Assembly (NCBI GenBank): GCA_001898095.1
Contig: MKSH01000034.1
Location: 38,264-50,328 of the forward strand
DNA: 12,065 nucleotides
Source: Solirubrobacterales bacterium 70-9
GTDB taxonomy: Bacteria; Actinomycetota; Thermoleophilia; Solirubrobacterales; 70-9
Reading direction: 5' to 3'
The translations under genes and the position numbers were made by a program. Below the pieces are notes generated by a model. That model did not search any database. It had not been told where the DNA came from and worked only from the letters and a program-made list of their open reading frames with translations. Positions 1-5,990 of the stretch are shown one piece after another; within the stretch, counting starts at the first letter, position 1, and each line of letters begins with the position of its first letter.

Positions 1-269
1 AGCCTTTAGGGGGAAGTGCGCAGGGTTCGTGCGCTTGCAGAGAGGATCGTCACGAAGACGTCACCTTCGAGGGGTCGGACCGGGCCCCGGGACCCGCTGT
101 GGAGCTTTTCTCTCGCATAGAGAGAGTTTCTCTCCACAGCAAAGCGCTGACTAATGGGACAGGTGTGACGTCTCATGAAGAGACGTGGAGTTCCGCGCCG
201 ATCCCGCGCACTCCGTCACGGATCTCCGCCGTGACCCGCACGGGACGCGCGCCCTCACCCTCTCCCCGT
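1..269. other. Non-coding leader-like stretch with several small stem-loops
   Basis: I see no gene here: the only open frame of note (99-287) has no family resemblance. The stretch holds perfect inverted repeats: GCTGTGGAG 96-104 with 132-140, enclosing a nested CTCTC/GAGAG pair at 110-114/120-124; ACGTCTC 168-174 with 180-186 (5-nt loop); and GTCACGG 215-221 with 229-235 (7-nt loop). They could belong to an untranslated RNA, to a terminator region of a gene left of the window, or to the 3' region of the FmdB gene on the minus strand. No known RNA family motif (tmRNA, RNase P, SRP, riboswitch) was recognised. Confidence 0.4.
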
Positions 270-328
270 GACCCGGCCCTCTCGTAGGCGGTCACAGCCT
301 GCCCGGACCGCCTACAGAGGGCCGGGTC
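270..328. terminator. Strong 24-bp stem-loop downstream of fmdB-like gene
   Basis: Positions 270-282 pair perfectly with 316-328 (13 bp, GACCCGGCCCTCT type) and 284-293 pair perfectly with 306-315 (10 bp, GTAGGCGGTC type). A single unpaired C at 283 and a 12-nt loop (294-305) complete the hairpin. It lies 58 bp past the stop of the minus-strand fmdB-like gene, so a transcription terminator for that gene is the simplest reading. Neither side has a T-tract, so it would be the U-less type often predicted in GC-rich actinobacteria; a structural RNA element is the alternative. Confidence 0.5.
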
Positions 329-385
329 CCTTGCCACGTCCCTCAGGCCGCGCCCAGGACCGTGATCCGCGCCGGCGCTCGGGGG

Positions 386-721
386 CTAATCGCTGGAGGA
401 CGAGCTGGAGCCCGAGGAGCTCGAGCTCGACGAGGCGGCGGTCTTCGAGTCGGAGCTCGAACTGCTCGAGGAGCTCGAGGACGAATCGGAGGAGCTGGAA
501 CTGGAGGAGCTGTCGCCGCTGCTCCCGTTCGAGCCTTTGCCCTTACGTTTGCCGTAGTCGGTGTTGTAGAAGCCGGAGCCCTTGAAGTGGACCGCGGGGG
601 CCGTCAGGACGCGGACCGCGGGGGCGCCGCACTCGACGCACTCGGTCAGCGGATCCTCGGACATCTTCTGCATCACGTCGAAGACGTGGCCGTTGTCGCA
701 TTTGTACTCGTAGATCGGCAC
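386..721 (-). CDS. FmdB-family zinc ribbon protein with long poly-serine tail
   Basis: The 111-residue product starts MPIYEYKCDNGHVFDV, the hallmark N-terminus of the FmdB/regulatory zinc-ribbon family. Likely zinc ligands are C8, H12, C28 and C31; the first knuckle is CxxGH rather than the usual CxxC. The conserved core ends near HFKGSGFYNTDYG (about residues 45-57). The last 50 or so residues are almost only serine with a few Asp and Gly, with no family counterpart for function. Start is GTG at 721, with GGGAG just upstream and a GATAAT -10-like box at 731-736. It is divergent from glycyl-tRNA synthetase. The exact role of the family is unsettled (FmdB was named as a putative regulator of formamidase/amidase genes); family assignment is secure, function is not. 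Confidence 0.88.
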   Translation of the reverse strand: MPIYEYKCDNGHVFDVMQKMSEDPLTECVECGAPAVRVLTAPAVHFKGSGFYNTDYGKRKGKGSNGSSGDSSSSSSSSDSSSSSSSSSSSDSKTAASSSSSSSGSSSSSSD

Positions 722-730
722 GGACTCCCG

Positions 731-750
731 ATTATCGCAGCCGCTACGGT
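731..750. promoter_or_regulatory. Divergent promoter region fmdB-like / glyQS
   Basis: The intergenic gap is only 35 bp (722-756). On the minus strand GATAAT at 736-731 (5 of 6 to TATAAT) sits 9 nt before the GTG start of the FmdB gene. On the plus strand TACGGT at 745-750 (TAnnnT) ends exactly 6 nt before the ATG of glyQS, the geometry of a leaderless promoter; there is no Shine-Dalgarno in front of that ATG. No convincing -35 box is seen for either. This is an inference from motif position only. Confidence 0.4.
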
Positions 751-756
751 TCGGGC

Positions 757-2148
757 ATGGCGACGACCCCGCAGGAGGAGCCTTTGACCGAGGTGACGAT
801 GGAGGAGATCGTGGCGCTGTGCAAACGGCGCGGCTTCGTCTTTCCCTCTTCTGAGATCTACGGCGGGCTCGGCTCGACCTACGACTACGGCCACTACGGG
901 GTCCTGCTGAAGACCAACGTGAAGAACGAGTGGTGGCGCTCGATGCTGCAGGAACGCGAGGACATCGTCGCCCTCGACTCGGCGATCCTGCAGAGCCCGA
1001 AGGTCTGGGAGGCCTCCGGTCACCTGGCCGGGTTCACCGACCCGCTGGTCCAGTGCCTCGGCAAGTGCAAGCGGCGCTGGCGCGAGGACCACCTGCGCGA
1101 GGCCGTGGCCGAGGAAGGCGGCGACCCCGACGCCGAGCTGAAGTGCCCCGAGTGCGGCGGCGACCTCTCCGAGCCGCGCAACTTCAACCTGATGTTCGAG
1201 ACGCACGTCGGCCCGGTGGCGGGCGAGGGCTCCGAGGTCTACCTCCGCCCGGAGACGGCGCAGGGCATCTTCATCAACTTCAAGAACGTGCTCGGCTTCG
1301 CCCGCAAGAAACCGCCGTTCGGGATCGCCCAGGTCGGCAAGTCCTTCCGCAACGAGATCACCCCCGGCAACTTCATCTTCCGCACCCGCGAGTTCGAGCA
1401 GATGGAGATGGAGTTCTTCGTCCCGCCCGACCAGGCCGAGCAGTGGTACCGCGAGTGGATCGAGATCCGCGAGCGCTGGTACACCGACCTCGGCATCCGT
1501 CCCGACCACCTGCGGGTCCGCCCGCACGAGCAGGACGAGCTTTCCCACTACTCCTCCGGCACGAGCGACGTCGAGTACCTCTTCCCGATCGGCTGGTCGG
1601 AGCTCGAGGGGATCGCCAACCGCGGCAACTTCGACCTCACCCAGCACGCCAAGTTCAGCGGCGAGAAGCTCGAGTACTTCGACCAGGCGACGAAAGAGCG
1701 CTACGTCCCGCACGTGATCGAGCCCGCCGCGGGCGCCGACCGCGCCACCCTCGCCTTCCTCGTCGACTCTTACGAGGTGGAGGAAGTGGAGGGGCGCCGG
1801 CGGACCGTGCTGCGCCTGCACCCGCGCCTCGCTCCCATGAAGGTCGCCGTCTTGCCGCTGGTCTCCAAGGAGGGGCTGCCGGAGAAGGCGCGCGAGATCT
1901 ACCAGGACCTGCGCAAGCGCCTCCCCGCCGAGTTCGACGAGGGCGGCTCGATCGGCAAGCGATACCGCCGCCAGGACGAGATCGGCACCCCCTGGGGCAT
2001 CACCGTCGACTTCGACACGATGCAGGACGACACCGTCACCCTGCGCGACCGCGACTCGCTGGAGCAGATCCGCGTGCCGATCGAGGGTCTCGGCGACGAG
2101 CTCGTGCGGCGTCTCGAAGCCCCGTGGACGAGCCCGAAGCTCGCCTAG
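757..2148 (+). CDS. glyQS: Glycyl-tRNA synthetase (single-chain, class II)
   Basis: Charges tRNA-Gly with glycine in the cytosol, using ATP. The 463-residue length matches the homodimeric alpha2-type enzyme. The N-terminus has the signature MEEIVALCKRRGFVFPSSEIYGGLGSTYDYG. A zinc-knuckle-like insertion has C100, C104, C130 and C133. Motif 2 runs FRNEITPGNFIFRTREFEQMEMEFF (about 197-221). Motif 3 is IEPAAGADRATLAFLVD (about 321-337), with the GADR arginine. The C-terminal anticodon-binding domain (about 355-463) carries GSIGKRYRRQDEIGTPWG. The ATG at 757 is the only ATG before the conserved core apart from M15; no Shine-Dalgarno precedes it, and a TACGGT box 6 nt upstream suggests leaderless translation. 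An in-frame GTG at 793 lies 12 nt after a GGAGGAG stretch and is a weaker alternative. Complete, no broken motif. Confidence 0.97.
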   Translation: MATTPQEEPLTEVTMEEIVALCKRRGFVFPSSEIYGGLGSTYDYGHYGVLLKTNVKNEWWRSMLQEREDIVALDSAILQSPKVWEASGHLAGFTDPLVQCLGKCKRRWREDHLREAVAEEGGDPDAELKCPECGGDLSEPRNFNLMFETHVGPVAGEGSEVYLRPETAQGIFINFKNVLGFARKKPPFGIAQVGKSFRNEITPGNFIFRTREFEQMEMEFFVPPDQAEQWYREWIEIRERWYTDLGIRPDHLRVRPHEQDELSHYSSGTSDVEYLFPIGWSELEGIANRGNFDLTQHAKFSGEKLEYFDQATKERYVPHVIEPAAGADRATLAFLVDSYEVEEVEGRRRTVLRLHPRLAPMKVAVLPLVSKEGLPEKAREIYQDLRKRLPAEFDEGGSIGKRYRRQDEIGTPWGITVDFDTMQDDTVTLRDRDSLEQIRVPIEGLGDELVRRLEAPWTSPKLA

Positions 2149-2247
2149 ATAGCGAAATTTCAGGCGCAGGAGGTCAAGTTCGACCCTCGAATGGTCGACA
2201 ACGTCTCGATTCGTTAATCCCGCTCGTCTGATTGATAGGAGCCCGCG

Positions 2248-2715
2248 GTGGCATATGAGATGGACATCCCGAACAGCGACCAGCAGGTCAAGGTCCGCAA
2301 CCCGTGGTTGGTGGTCCTGTGGTCGCTCATCACGATCGGCATCTACCACATCGTCTGGTGGTACAAGATCAACAAGGAGCTGAAGGCTTTCGGTGAGTCG
2401 AAGGGCTACGACCTCGGCCGCAACCCGACCAACTCGCTGCTGGCGCTGTTCCCGGGCTTCATCATCATCATCCCGCCGCTGGTCTCCTACTGGCGCGGCA
2501 CGAAGCGCGTGCAGGGCGCCGCGGCGCTGGTCGGCCGCGAGCCGGTCAACGGCTGGATCGCGCTGGTCCTCTACCTGTTCATCGGGATCGCCTTCCCGGC
2601 CTACCTGCAGGTGGGGCTGAACGGCGTCTGGCGGCAGGAGCTGCAGCCGGCCCCGGGCCAGGACATGCCGCCGCACAGCGACAGCCCGGTGCCACCGAAA
2701 CTCGACAACGCCTGA
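2248..2715 (+). CDS. DUF4234-type small integral membrane protein
   Basis: The 155-residue product has three probable membrane segments: about residues 18-38 (NPWLVVLWSLITIGIYHIVWWY), 63-81 (LALFPGFIIIIPPLVSYW) and 100-124 (NGWIALVLYLFIGIAFPAYLQVG). The first, with 'TIGIYHIVWWYKINKEL', is the typical signature of the DUF4234 family, whose function is unknown. A short Pro-rich tail follows. The GTG start at 2248 is supported by ATAGGAG at 2235-2241 with a 6-nt spacer; the in-frame ATG at 2260 is too far from that site. The 99-bp gap after glyQS contains an imperfect inverted repeat TCGACC/GGTCGA (2180-2185/2193-2198) of doubtful meaning. Convergent with the winged-helix gene. Confidence 0.85.
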   Translation: MAYEMDIPNSDQQVKVRNPWLVVLWSLITIGIYHIVWWYKINKELKAFGESKGYDLGRNPTNSLLALFPGFIIIIPPLVSYWRGTKRVQGAAALVGREPVNGWIALVLYLFIGIAFPAYLQVGLNGVWRQELQPAPGQDMPPHSDSPVPPKLDNA

Positions 2716-2727
2716 GGCGAGTCAGTT

Positions 2728-2758
2728 CGACTTCTGGGTGCTGAGCATCCGAAGGTCG
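2728..2758. terminator. Possible terminator between convergent genes
   Basis: In the 47-bp gap between the convergent stops, CGACTTC (2728-2734) pairs with GAAGGTCG (2751-2758, one bulge). The inner GGGTGCT/AGCATCC parts extend the stem with one G-T wobble. There is no T-tract. The same gap also has a 10-bp direct repeat TCAGTTCGAC (2722-2731 and 2763-2772), the second copy overlapping the stop of the minus-strand gene. A terminator is plausible from position; the fold is imperfect. Confidence 0.35.
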
Positions 2759-2762
2759 GAGT

Positions 2763-3845
2763 TCAGTTCGACAGGAATGCTTCGACAGCGGCCGCGTCGG
2801 CTTTCAGCCGGCCGGCCGCTTTTTTCGTCACCTTCTCCAGGTCTTCGATCTCCACCCTCCCCTTGGGGAGGCGCCAGGTGGCGACGGCTCGCCCTTTGAC
2901 CAGGGCGAAGGGGCGGAAGATCCCGTTGTTCGTCACCAGTCCTTTGTGCGGGCCGATCACGGCCTCGCGCGAGGCCCAGCCGAGGAGCAGCGGGTCGAAG
3001 GCGCCCAGGAGCATCGGCTCTGGGAGGGGCGCGGGCTCCTCGCGGTTGCGCAGGTCGAGGAGGCCGTCGCCGCGGTCGACGGTGCGGCGGGAGATCGCGG
3101 ACAGGCCGGCGCGGGCGTCGCGGAGCGGCAGGCCTGCCCAGCGGGCGAGGTCGGCGTCGGTGGCGGGACCGTGGGCGATCAGGTAGCGGTGGGCGAGCTC
3201 TTTCAGGGATGCCTCGCGGGAGGGGCCGGGGTGGACCCCTTCGCTCACGAACTGCGGGGAGGTTCGTTCAGGGGTCCACCCCGGCCCCATCACAGGGGCC
3301 AACCAATCGCGGGCTGAGACGAAGGCGTGCTCTTTCCCCTTCATCGGACCGCGGATGCAGATGCCTTGCAGCGAGGCGTAGAAGAGGATGTGGACCAGGG
3401 CTTGGCCTGCGGTGGGGACGTCGGCGGAGTCGAGGGCGTCGCGGAGTTCGGCGCGGGTTCGGGGGCCGTCCTCGAGGGCACGGGCGACGACCTCGACGCC
3501 GCGGTCGGCGCGGTCCCCCACCCCGGTCTGCCGCAGGCGCGTGCGGCAGGAGGTCCACAGCTGGGGCGTCGTCAGCGACTGGAGCAGCGGGTAGTCCTCA
3601 CTGCGGATCAAGTGCAAAGTTCCGCGGTTGACCCAGGTGATGATCAGCCGCCGCTCGTCCAGCGCCCGGTCCACATCGGAGGCAACCAGCCCCTCGCTCC
3701 GCGCCCGCACCGCCAACCACGCCCCTCTCGGGTCCTGCCCCTGAATCGCCAGCAAGCGCTCAGCTACCTCAGCTGGATCCCGAGCCGGCCTCGTCGCCAA
3801 CCCCTGCGCAGTGATCCGCGCCGCGTGCAGTTCGGTTGCCCGCAC
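2763..3845 (-). CDS. AlkZ-like winged-helix DNA-binding protein (HTH_42 family) with in-frame palindrome insertion
   Basis: The 360-residue protein matches the winged-helix family that includes AlkZ and YcaQ/AlkX DNA glycosylases. The N-terminal part has LLAIQGQDPRGAW with Q35-G-Q37, equivalent to the catalytic QxQ motif. WVNRGTLHLIRSEDYPLL (about 70-87) and the later GAFDPLLLGWASREAVIGP and TWRLPKGRVEIE blocks follow the family order. Many actinobacterial members have no proven activity, so glycosylase function is an inference. Residues 187-208 (containing WTPERTSPQFVSEGVHP) are encoded by a perfect palindromic repeat and look like an insertion in a linker before LKELAHRYLIAHGPA. The start is GTG at 3845; upstream the frame stays open but holds no other start codon and no Shine-Dalgarno, because a second copy of the palindrome sits 10 nt before it. 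It probably shares a transcript with the PRC-barrel gene. Confidence 0.85.
   Translation of the reverse strand: MRATELHAARITAQGLATRPARDPAEVAERLLAIQGQDPRGAWLAVRARSEGLVASDVDRALDERRLIITWVNRGTLHLIRSEDYPLLQSLTTPQLWTSCRTRLRQTGVGDRADRGVEVVARALEDGPRTRAELRDALDSADVPTAGQALVHILFYASLQGICIRGPMKGKEHAFVSARDWLAPVMGPGWTPERTSPQFVSEGVHPGPSREASLKELAHRYLIAHGPATDADLARWAGLPLRDARAGLSAISRRTVDRGDGLLDLRNREEPAPLPEPMLLGAFDPLLLGWASREAVIGPHKGLVTNNGIFRPFALVKGRAVATWRLPKGRVEIEDLEKVTKKAAGRLKADAAAVEAFLSN
3222..3288 (-). repeat. Palindromic element copy 1, inside the winged-helix CDS
   Basis: Arms 3222-3240 and 3270-3288 are perfect 19-bp inverted repeats around a 29-nt loop (3241-3269). Read on the minus strand, the loop begins GAACGAACCTCCCCGC, the same 16 bases as in copy 2, and both copies share the inner arm TGGACCCCT/AGGGGTCCA. 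Within the loop a smaller CGAAC/GTTCG pair is possible. The element adds 22 codons without breaking the frame of the host gene. It resembles the small palindromic repeats that insert into genes in other bacteria, but I do not recognise this family. Confidence 0.85.
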
Positions 3846-3855
3846 GCGCGTGCTC

Positions 3856-3923
3856 AGGAGGTCGGATGGACCCCTGAACGAACCTCCCCGCTGTTGCGAA
3901 AGAAGGGGTCCATCCGACCTCCT
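3856..3923 (+). repeat. Palindromic element copy 2, between PRC-barrel and winged-helix genes
   Basis: Arms 3856-3875 and 3904-3923 are perfect 20-bp inverted repeats around a 28-nt loop (3876-3903) that begins GAACGAACCTCCCCGC on the plus strand. The loop orientation is therefore opposite to copy 1. The outer arms differ from copy 1 (GGTCGGA against GGCCGGGG next to TGGACCCCT), yet in each copy the two arms still match each other perfectly. It fills 68 of the 89 bp between the two minus-strand genes and could act as a terminator or processing site between them. Confidence 0.85.
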
Positions 3924-3934
3924 CCCCGCAAGCC

Positions 3935-4303
3935 TCAGCCCTTACCGGAGAGCAAGTTCCAAGCTCGTCGCCAAAAGCTCGGCTCCGGCTCGCCCGCCAC
4001 GTCGTCCGGCGAGACCTCGATCGTGCCCGGATTCTTGCCCGGCTTCGCCAGTTTGGCCGCCGTGGCCGCGTCGATCGAGAGTACGACGCCGTTCTCGTAG
4101 ATCCCCTCGACCTCGGGCGCGTCGACGAATTTGTGACCGCCGGGCCGGTCGTGGGGGGTGTCGAAGATGATCCCGTCGAAGAGGTCGGCCTCGGGCGCGT
4201 CGAGCACCTCGACCACCGTCCCCAGCTTCACCTCGTCGCTGGAGTAGACGGGGATGCCGCGCCGGGCGACGAGGTAGGAGACCTTGGAGCCGAGATCGTC
4301 CAC
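3935..4303 (-). CDS. PRC-barrel domain protein
   Basis: The 122-residue product is a short cytosolic protein whose N-terminal half (about 14-80) reads GIPVYSSDEVKLGTVVEVLDAPEADLFDGIIFDT. This is the beta-barrel pattern shared with the photosynthetic reaction centre H subunit and RimM (PRC-barrel). The remainder, with a conserved 'YENGVVLSIDAATAAKLAKPG' block and a Trp-containing tail, is typical of actinobacterial members. PRC-barrel domains commonly mediate protein-protein or RNA-related contacts; no specific role is visible here. The GTG start at 4303 has no Shine-Dalgarno but lies exactly 6 nt after a TAGGCT box, suggesting a leaderless message. It is followed by the winged-helix gene on the same strand and is divergent from the acyl-CoA ligase. 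Confidence 0.78.
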   Translation of the reverse strand: MDDLGSKVSYLVARRGIPVYSSDEVKLGTVVEVLDAPEADLFDGIIFDTPHDRPGGHKFVDAPEVEGIYENGVVLSIDAATAAKLAKPGKNPGTIEVSPDDVAGEPEPSFWRRAWNLLSGKG

Positions 4304-4315
4304 GCCGCGAGCCTA
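4304..4315 (-). promoter_or_regulatory. Leaderless-type -10 box of PRC-barrel gene
   Basis: TAGGCT at 4315-4310 (minus strand, TAnnnT) is followed by six bases and then the GTG start codon. This matches the spacing expected when transcription begins at the start codon, and there is no ribosome-binding site to argue otherwise. No -35 box was recognised. Confidence 0.4.
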
Positions 4316-4371
4316 GCGGAGCAGCGCCGCGACGCCCAGTCCGGTCCGCGTGGACGGGCGCAGCGCGGCAC

Positions 4372-4377
4372 TACACT
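4372..4377 (+). promoter_or_regulatory. -10 box TACACT of acyl-CoA ligase gene
   Basis: TACACT lies 32 nt upstream of the ATG at 4410, leaving a short 5' leader that contains GGGAAGGGA (4397-4405) as ribosome-binding site. A weak -35 candidate TGGACG is at 4351-4356 with a short 15-bp spacer. The box also argues that the upstream in-frame GTG at 4350 is not the start. Confidence 0.45.
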
Positions 4378-4409
4378 CGGGCTGGGAAACCCCGACGGGA
4401 AGGGAACGC

Positions 4410-5927
4410 ATGGGAACGAACTTGGCCTCCATCGTCACCGAGAGCGCCTCGCGCGACGGCGCCGCGCCGGCGGTGCGACTGGGCGCACGGACGCTCACCT
4501 ACGGCGAGCTTGCCGACGGAACCGCGCGGGTCGTGACGTTGCTGCGCGAGCGCGGCCTGCAGCCCGGCGACCGGGTCGGGGTGATGGTGCCGAACGTGCC
4601 CGAGTTCCCCCTCGCCTATTACGGGATCCTGCGCGCCGGGGGCATCGTCGTGCCGATGAACGTGCTGCTGAAACGGCGCGAGATCTCCTTCTACCTGGAG
4701 GATTCGGGGGCGAAGCTGTTGCTCGCCTGGCACGGGTTCGTCGAGGAGGCGCGGGCCGGCGCCGAGGAGGCGGGCACCGAGTTGATCGAGGTCGAGCCGG
4801 AGTCGTTCGCCGAGACCCTCGGCGCGCTCGAGCCGACGCCGGGGATCGCCGAGGTCGACGTCGAGGACACGGCGGTGATCCTCTACACCTCGGGCACCAC
4901 CGGCAAACCGAAGGGCGCCGCGCTCGCCCACCGCAACCTCGACGAAAACTCGGAGATCATCTCCCGCACGACCCTCCTGATCGGGCCCGGCGACGTCGTC
5001 CTCGGCGCTCTGCCGCTCTTCCACACCTTCGGCCAGACGGTGGCGATGAACGCCTCGATACGGGTCGGCGCCTGCCTCACCCTGATGCCGAAATTCGATC
5101 CCGGCGAGGCGCTGGCGACGATCGACCGCGACGGCGTCACCCATTTCTACGGCGTGCCGACGATGTACGGGGCGCTGCTCCACCACCCCGAACGGGAGAA
5201 GTTCGACACCTCGACCCTGCGGCTCTGCAAGACCGGCGGCGCCTCGATGCCGGTCGAGGTCCTGTACGGGTTCGAAGAGGCGTTCGGCACCGAGCTGATC
5301 GAGGGCTACGGGCTCTCGGAGACCTCGCCGGTCGCCTCCTCCGGGCATCCGAATCAGACCCGCAAGCCGGGCTCGATCGGAACCCCGATCGAAAAGGTCG
5401 AGATGCGGATCGTCGACGAGAACGACCAAGAGGTGCAGCAGGGCGAGGTCGGCGAGATCGTGATCCGCGGCCACAACATCATGAAGGGCTACTGGGACCG
5501 CCCCGACGCGACCGCCGAGGCGATCCGCGACGGCTGGTTCCACAGCGGCGACCTCGGCCGCGAAGACGAGGACGGCTTCTTCTTCGTCGTCGACCGCAAG
5601 AAGGACATGATCATCCGCGGCGGCTACAACGTCTATCCCCGCGAGGTCGAGGAGCTCCTCTACGAGCACCCAGGGGTCCGTGAAGCGGCCGTGCTCGGCG
5701 TCCCCCACCCCGAGTGGGGCGAGGAGGTGGGAGCCGCCGTCGTCCTCGAGCCGGGCGCCGACGACATCGCCCCGGAGGAGATCAGCGCCTGGGTGCGCGA
5801 GCGGATCGCCGCCTACAAGTACCCGCGCGTGGTCTGGTTCCTCGACGAGCTGCCGAAAGGCCCGACCGGCAAGATCGTGAAGCGCGAGATCGAGGTCCCG
5901 GCGGCAGCCGACGCGTCCGCCTCCTAG
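4410..5927 (+). CDS. Long-chain fatty-acid--CoA ligase (FadD-like, AMP-forming)
   Basis: Activates a carboxylic acid, probably a fatty acid, to its acyl-adenylate and then its CoA thioester in the cytosol. The 505-residue protein carries the full ANL superfamily set: YTSGTTGKPKG (159-169, phosphate-binding loop), GYGLSETSP (A5), GWFHSGDLG (A7), DRKKDMIIRGGYNVYPREVEE (A8 hinge) and PKGPTGKIVKRE near the C-terminus with catalytic lysine K488. The length is typical of short FadD-type ligases; the chain length preferred cannot be read from sequence. I chose ATG 4410 over the upstream in-frame GTG at 4350 because GGGAAGGGA precedes it, a TACACT box lies between the two, and family N-termini begin close to 'NLASIVTESASRDGAAPAV'. 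The R2lox-SCP2 gene follows after 63 bp on the same strand. Confidence 0.92.
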   Translation: MGTNLASIVTESASRDGAAPAVRLGARTLTYGELADGTARVVTLLRERGLQPGDRVGVMVPNVPEFPLAYYGILRAGGIVVPMNVLLKRREISFYLEDSGAKLLLAWHGFVEEARAGAEEAGTELIEVEPESFAETLGALEPTPGIAEVDVEDTAVILYTSGTTGKPKGAALAHRNLDENSEIISRTTLLIGPGDVVLGALPLFHTFGQTVAMNASIRVGACLTLMPKFDPGEALATIDRDGVTHFYGVPTMYGALLHHPEREKFDTSTLRLCKTGGASMPVEVLYGFEEAFGTELIEGYGLSETSPVASSGHPNQTRKPGSIGTPIEKVEMRIVDENDQEVQQGEVGEIVIRGHNIMKGYWDRPDATAEAIRDGWFHSGDLGREDEDGFFFVVDRKKDMIIRGGYNVYPREVEELLYEHPGVREAAVLGVPHPEWGEEVGAAVVLEPGADDIAPEEISAWVRERIAAYKYPRVVWFLDELPKGPTGKIVKREIEVPAAADASAS

Positions 5928-5940
5928 CCGGCGGCCCGAG

Positions 5941-5964
5941 GCTGCGGTACTCTCAAGTACCAGC
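5941..5964 (+). promoter_or_regulatory. TACTCT -10 box overlapped by inverted repeat, before R2lox-SCP2 gene
   Basis: TACTCT at 5948-5953 is a good -10 box 38 nt before the ATG at 5991. It lies inside the perfect inverted repeat GTACT-CTCA-AGTAC (5947-5960), and flanking GCTG (5941-5944) pairs with CAGC (5961-5964) after a two-base bulge. A regulator site or a hairpin covering the promoter are both possible. No -35 box was recognised. It suggests the oxidase gene can be transcribed separately from the ligase gene. Confidence 0.35.
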
Positions 5965-5990
5965 GGGCCAACCAGCGAAACGGGGAAGAG

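Noticed and set aside
386..540. GAGCTCGAG-rich stretch considered as a DNA repeat array or CRISPR-like structure
   Set aside because: There is no regular unit; the pattern follows from mixed serine codons of the fmdB-like tail.
2180..2198. TCGACC/GGTCGA inverted repeat and a GTTCGA-like T-loop resemblance between glyQS and the DUF4234 gene, considered as a tRNA or a riboswitch
   Set aside because: No acceptor stem or other arms could be built, and a 6-bp repeat with a 7-nt loop is expected often at this composition.
673..2676. A 667-codon minus-strand open frame opposite glyQS and the DUF4234 gene
   Set aside because: Shadow of two secure plus-strand genes, no recognisable domain, biased composition typical of antisense frames in GC-rich DNA.
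4350..4409. Upstream GTG as start of the acyl-CoA ligase (20 extra residues)
   Set aside because: A -10 box and the ribosome-binding site lie between it and the ATG at 4410, and the extra residues do not match family N-termini.
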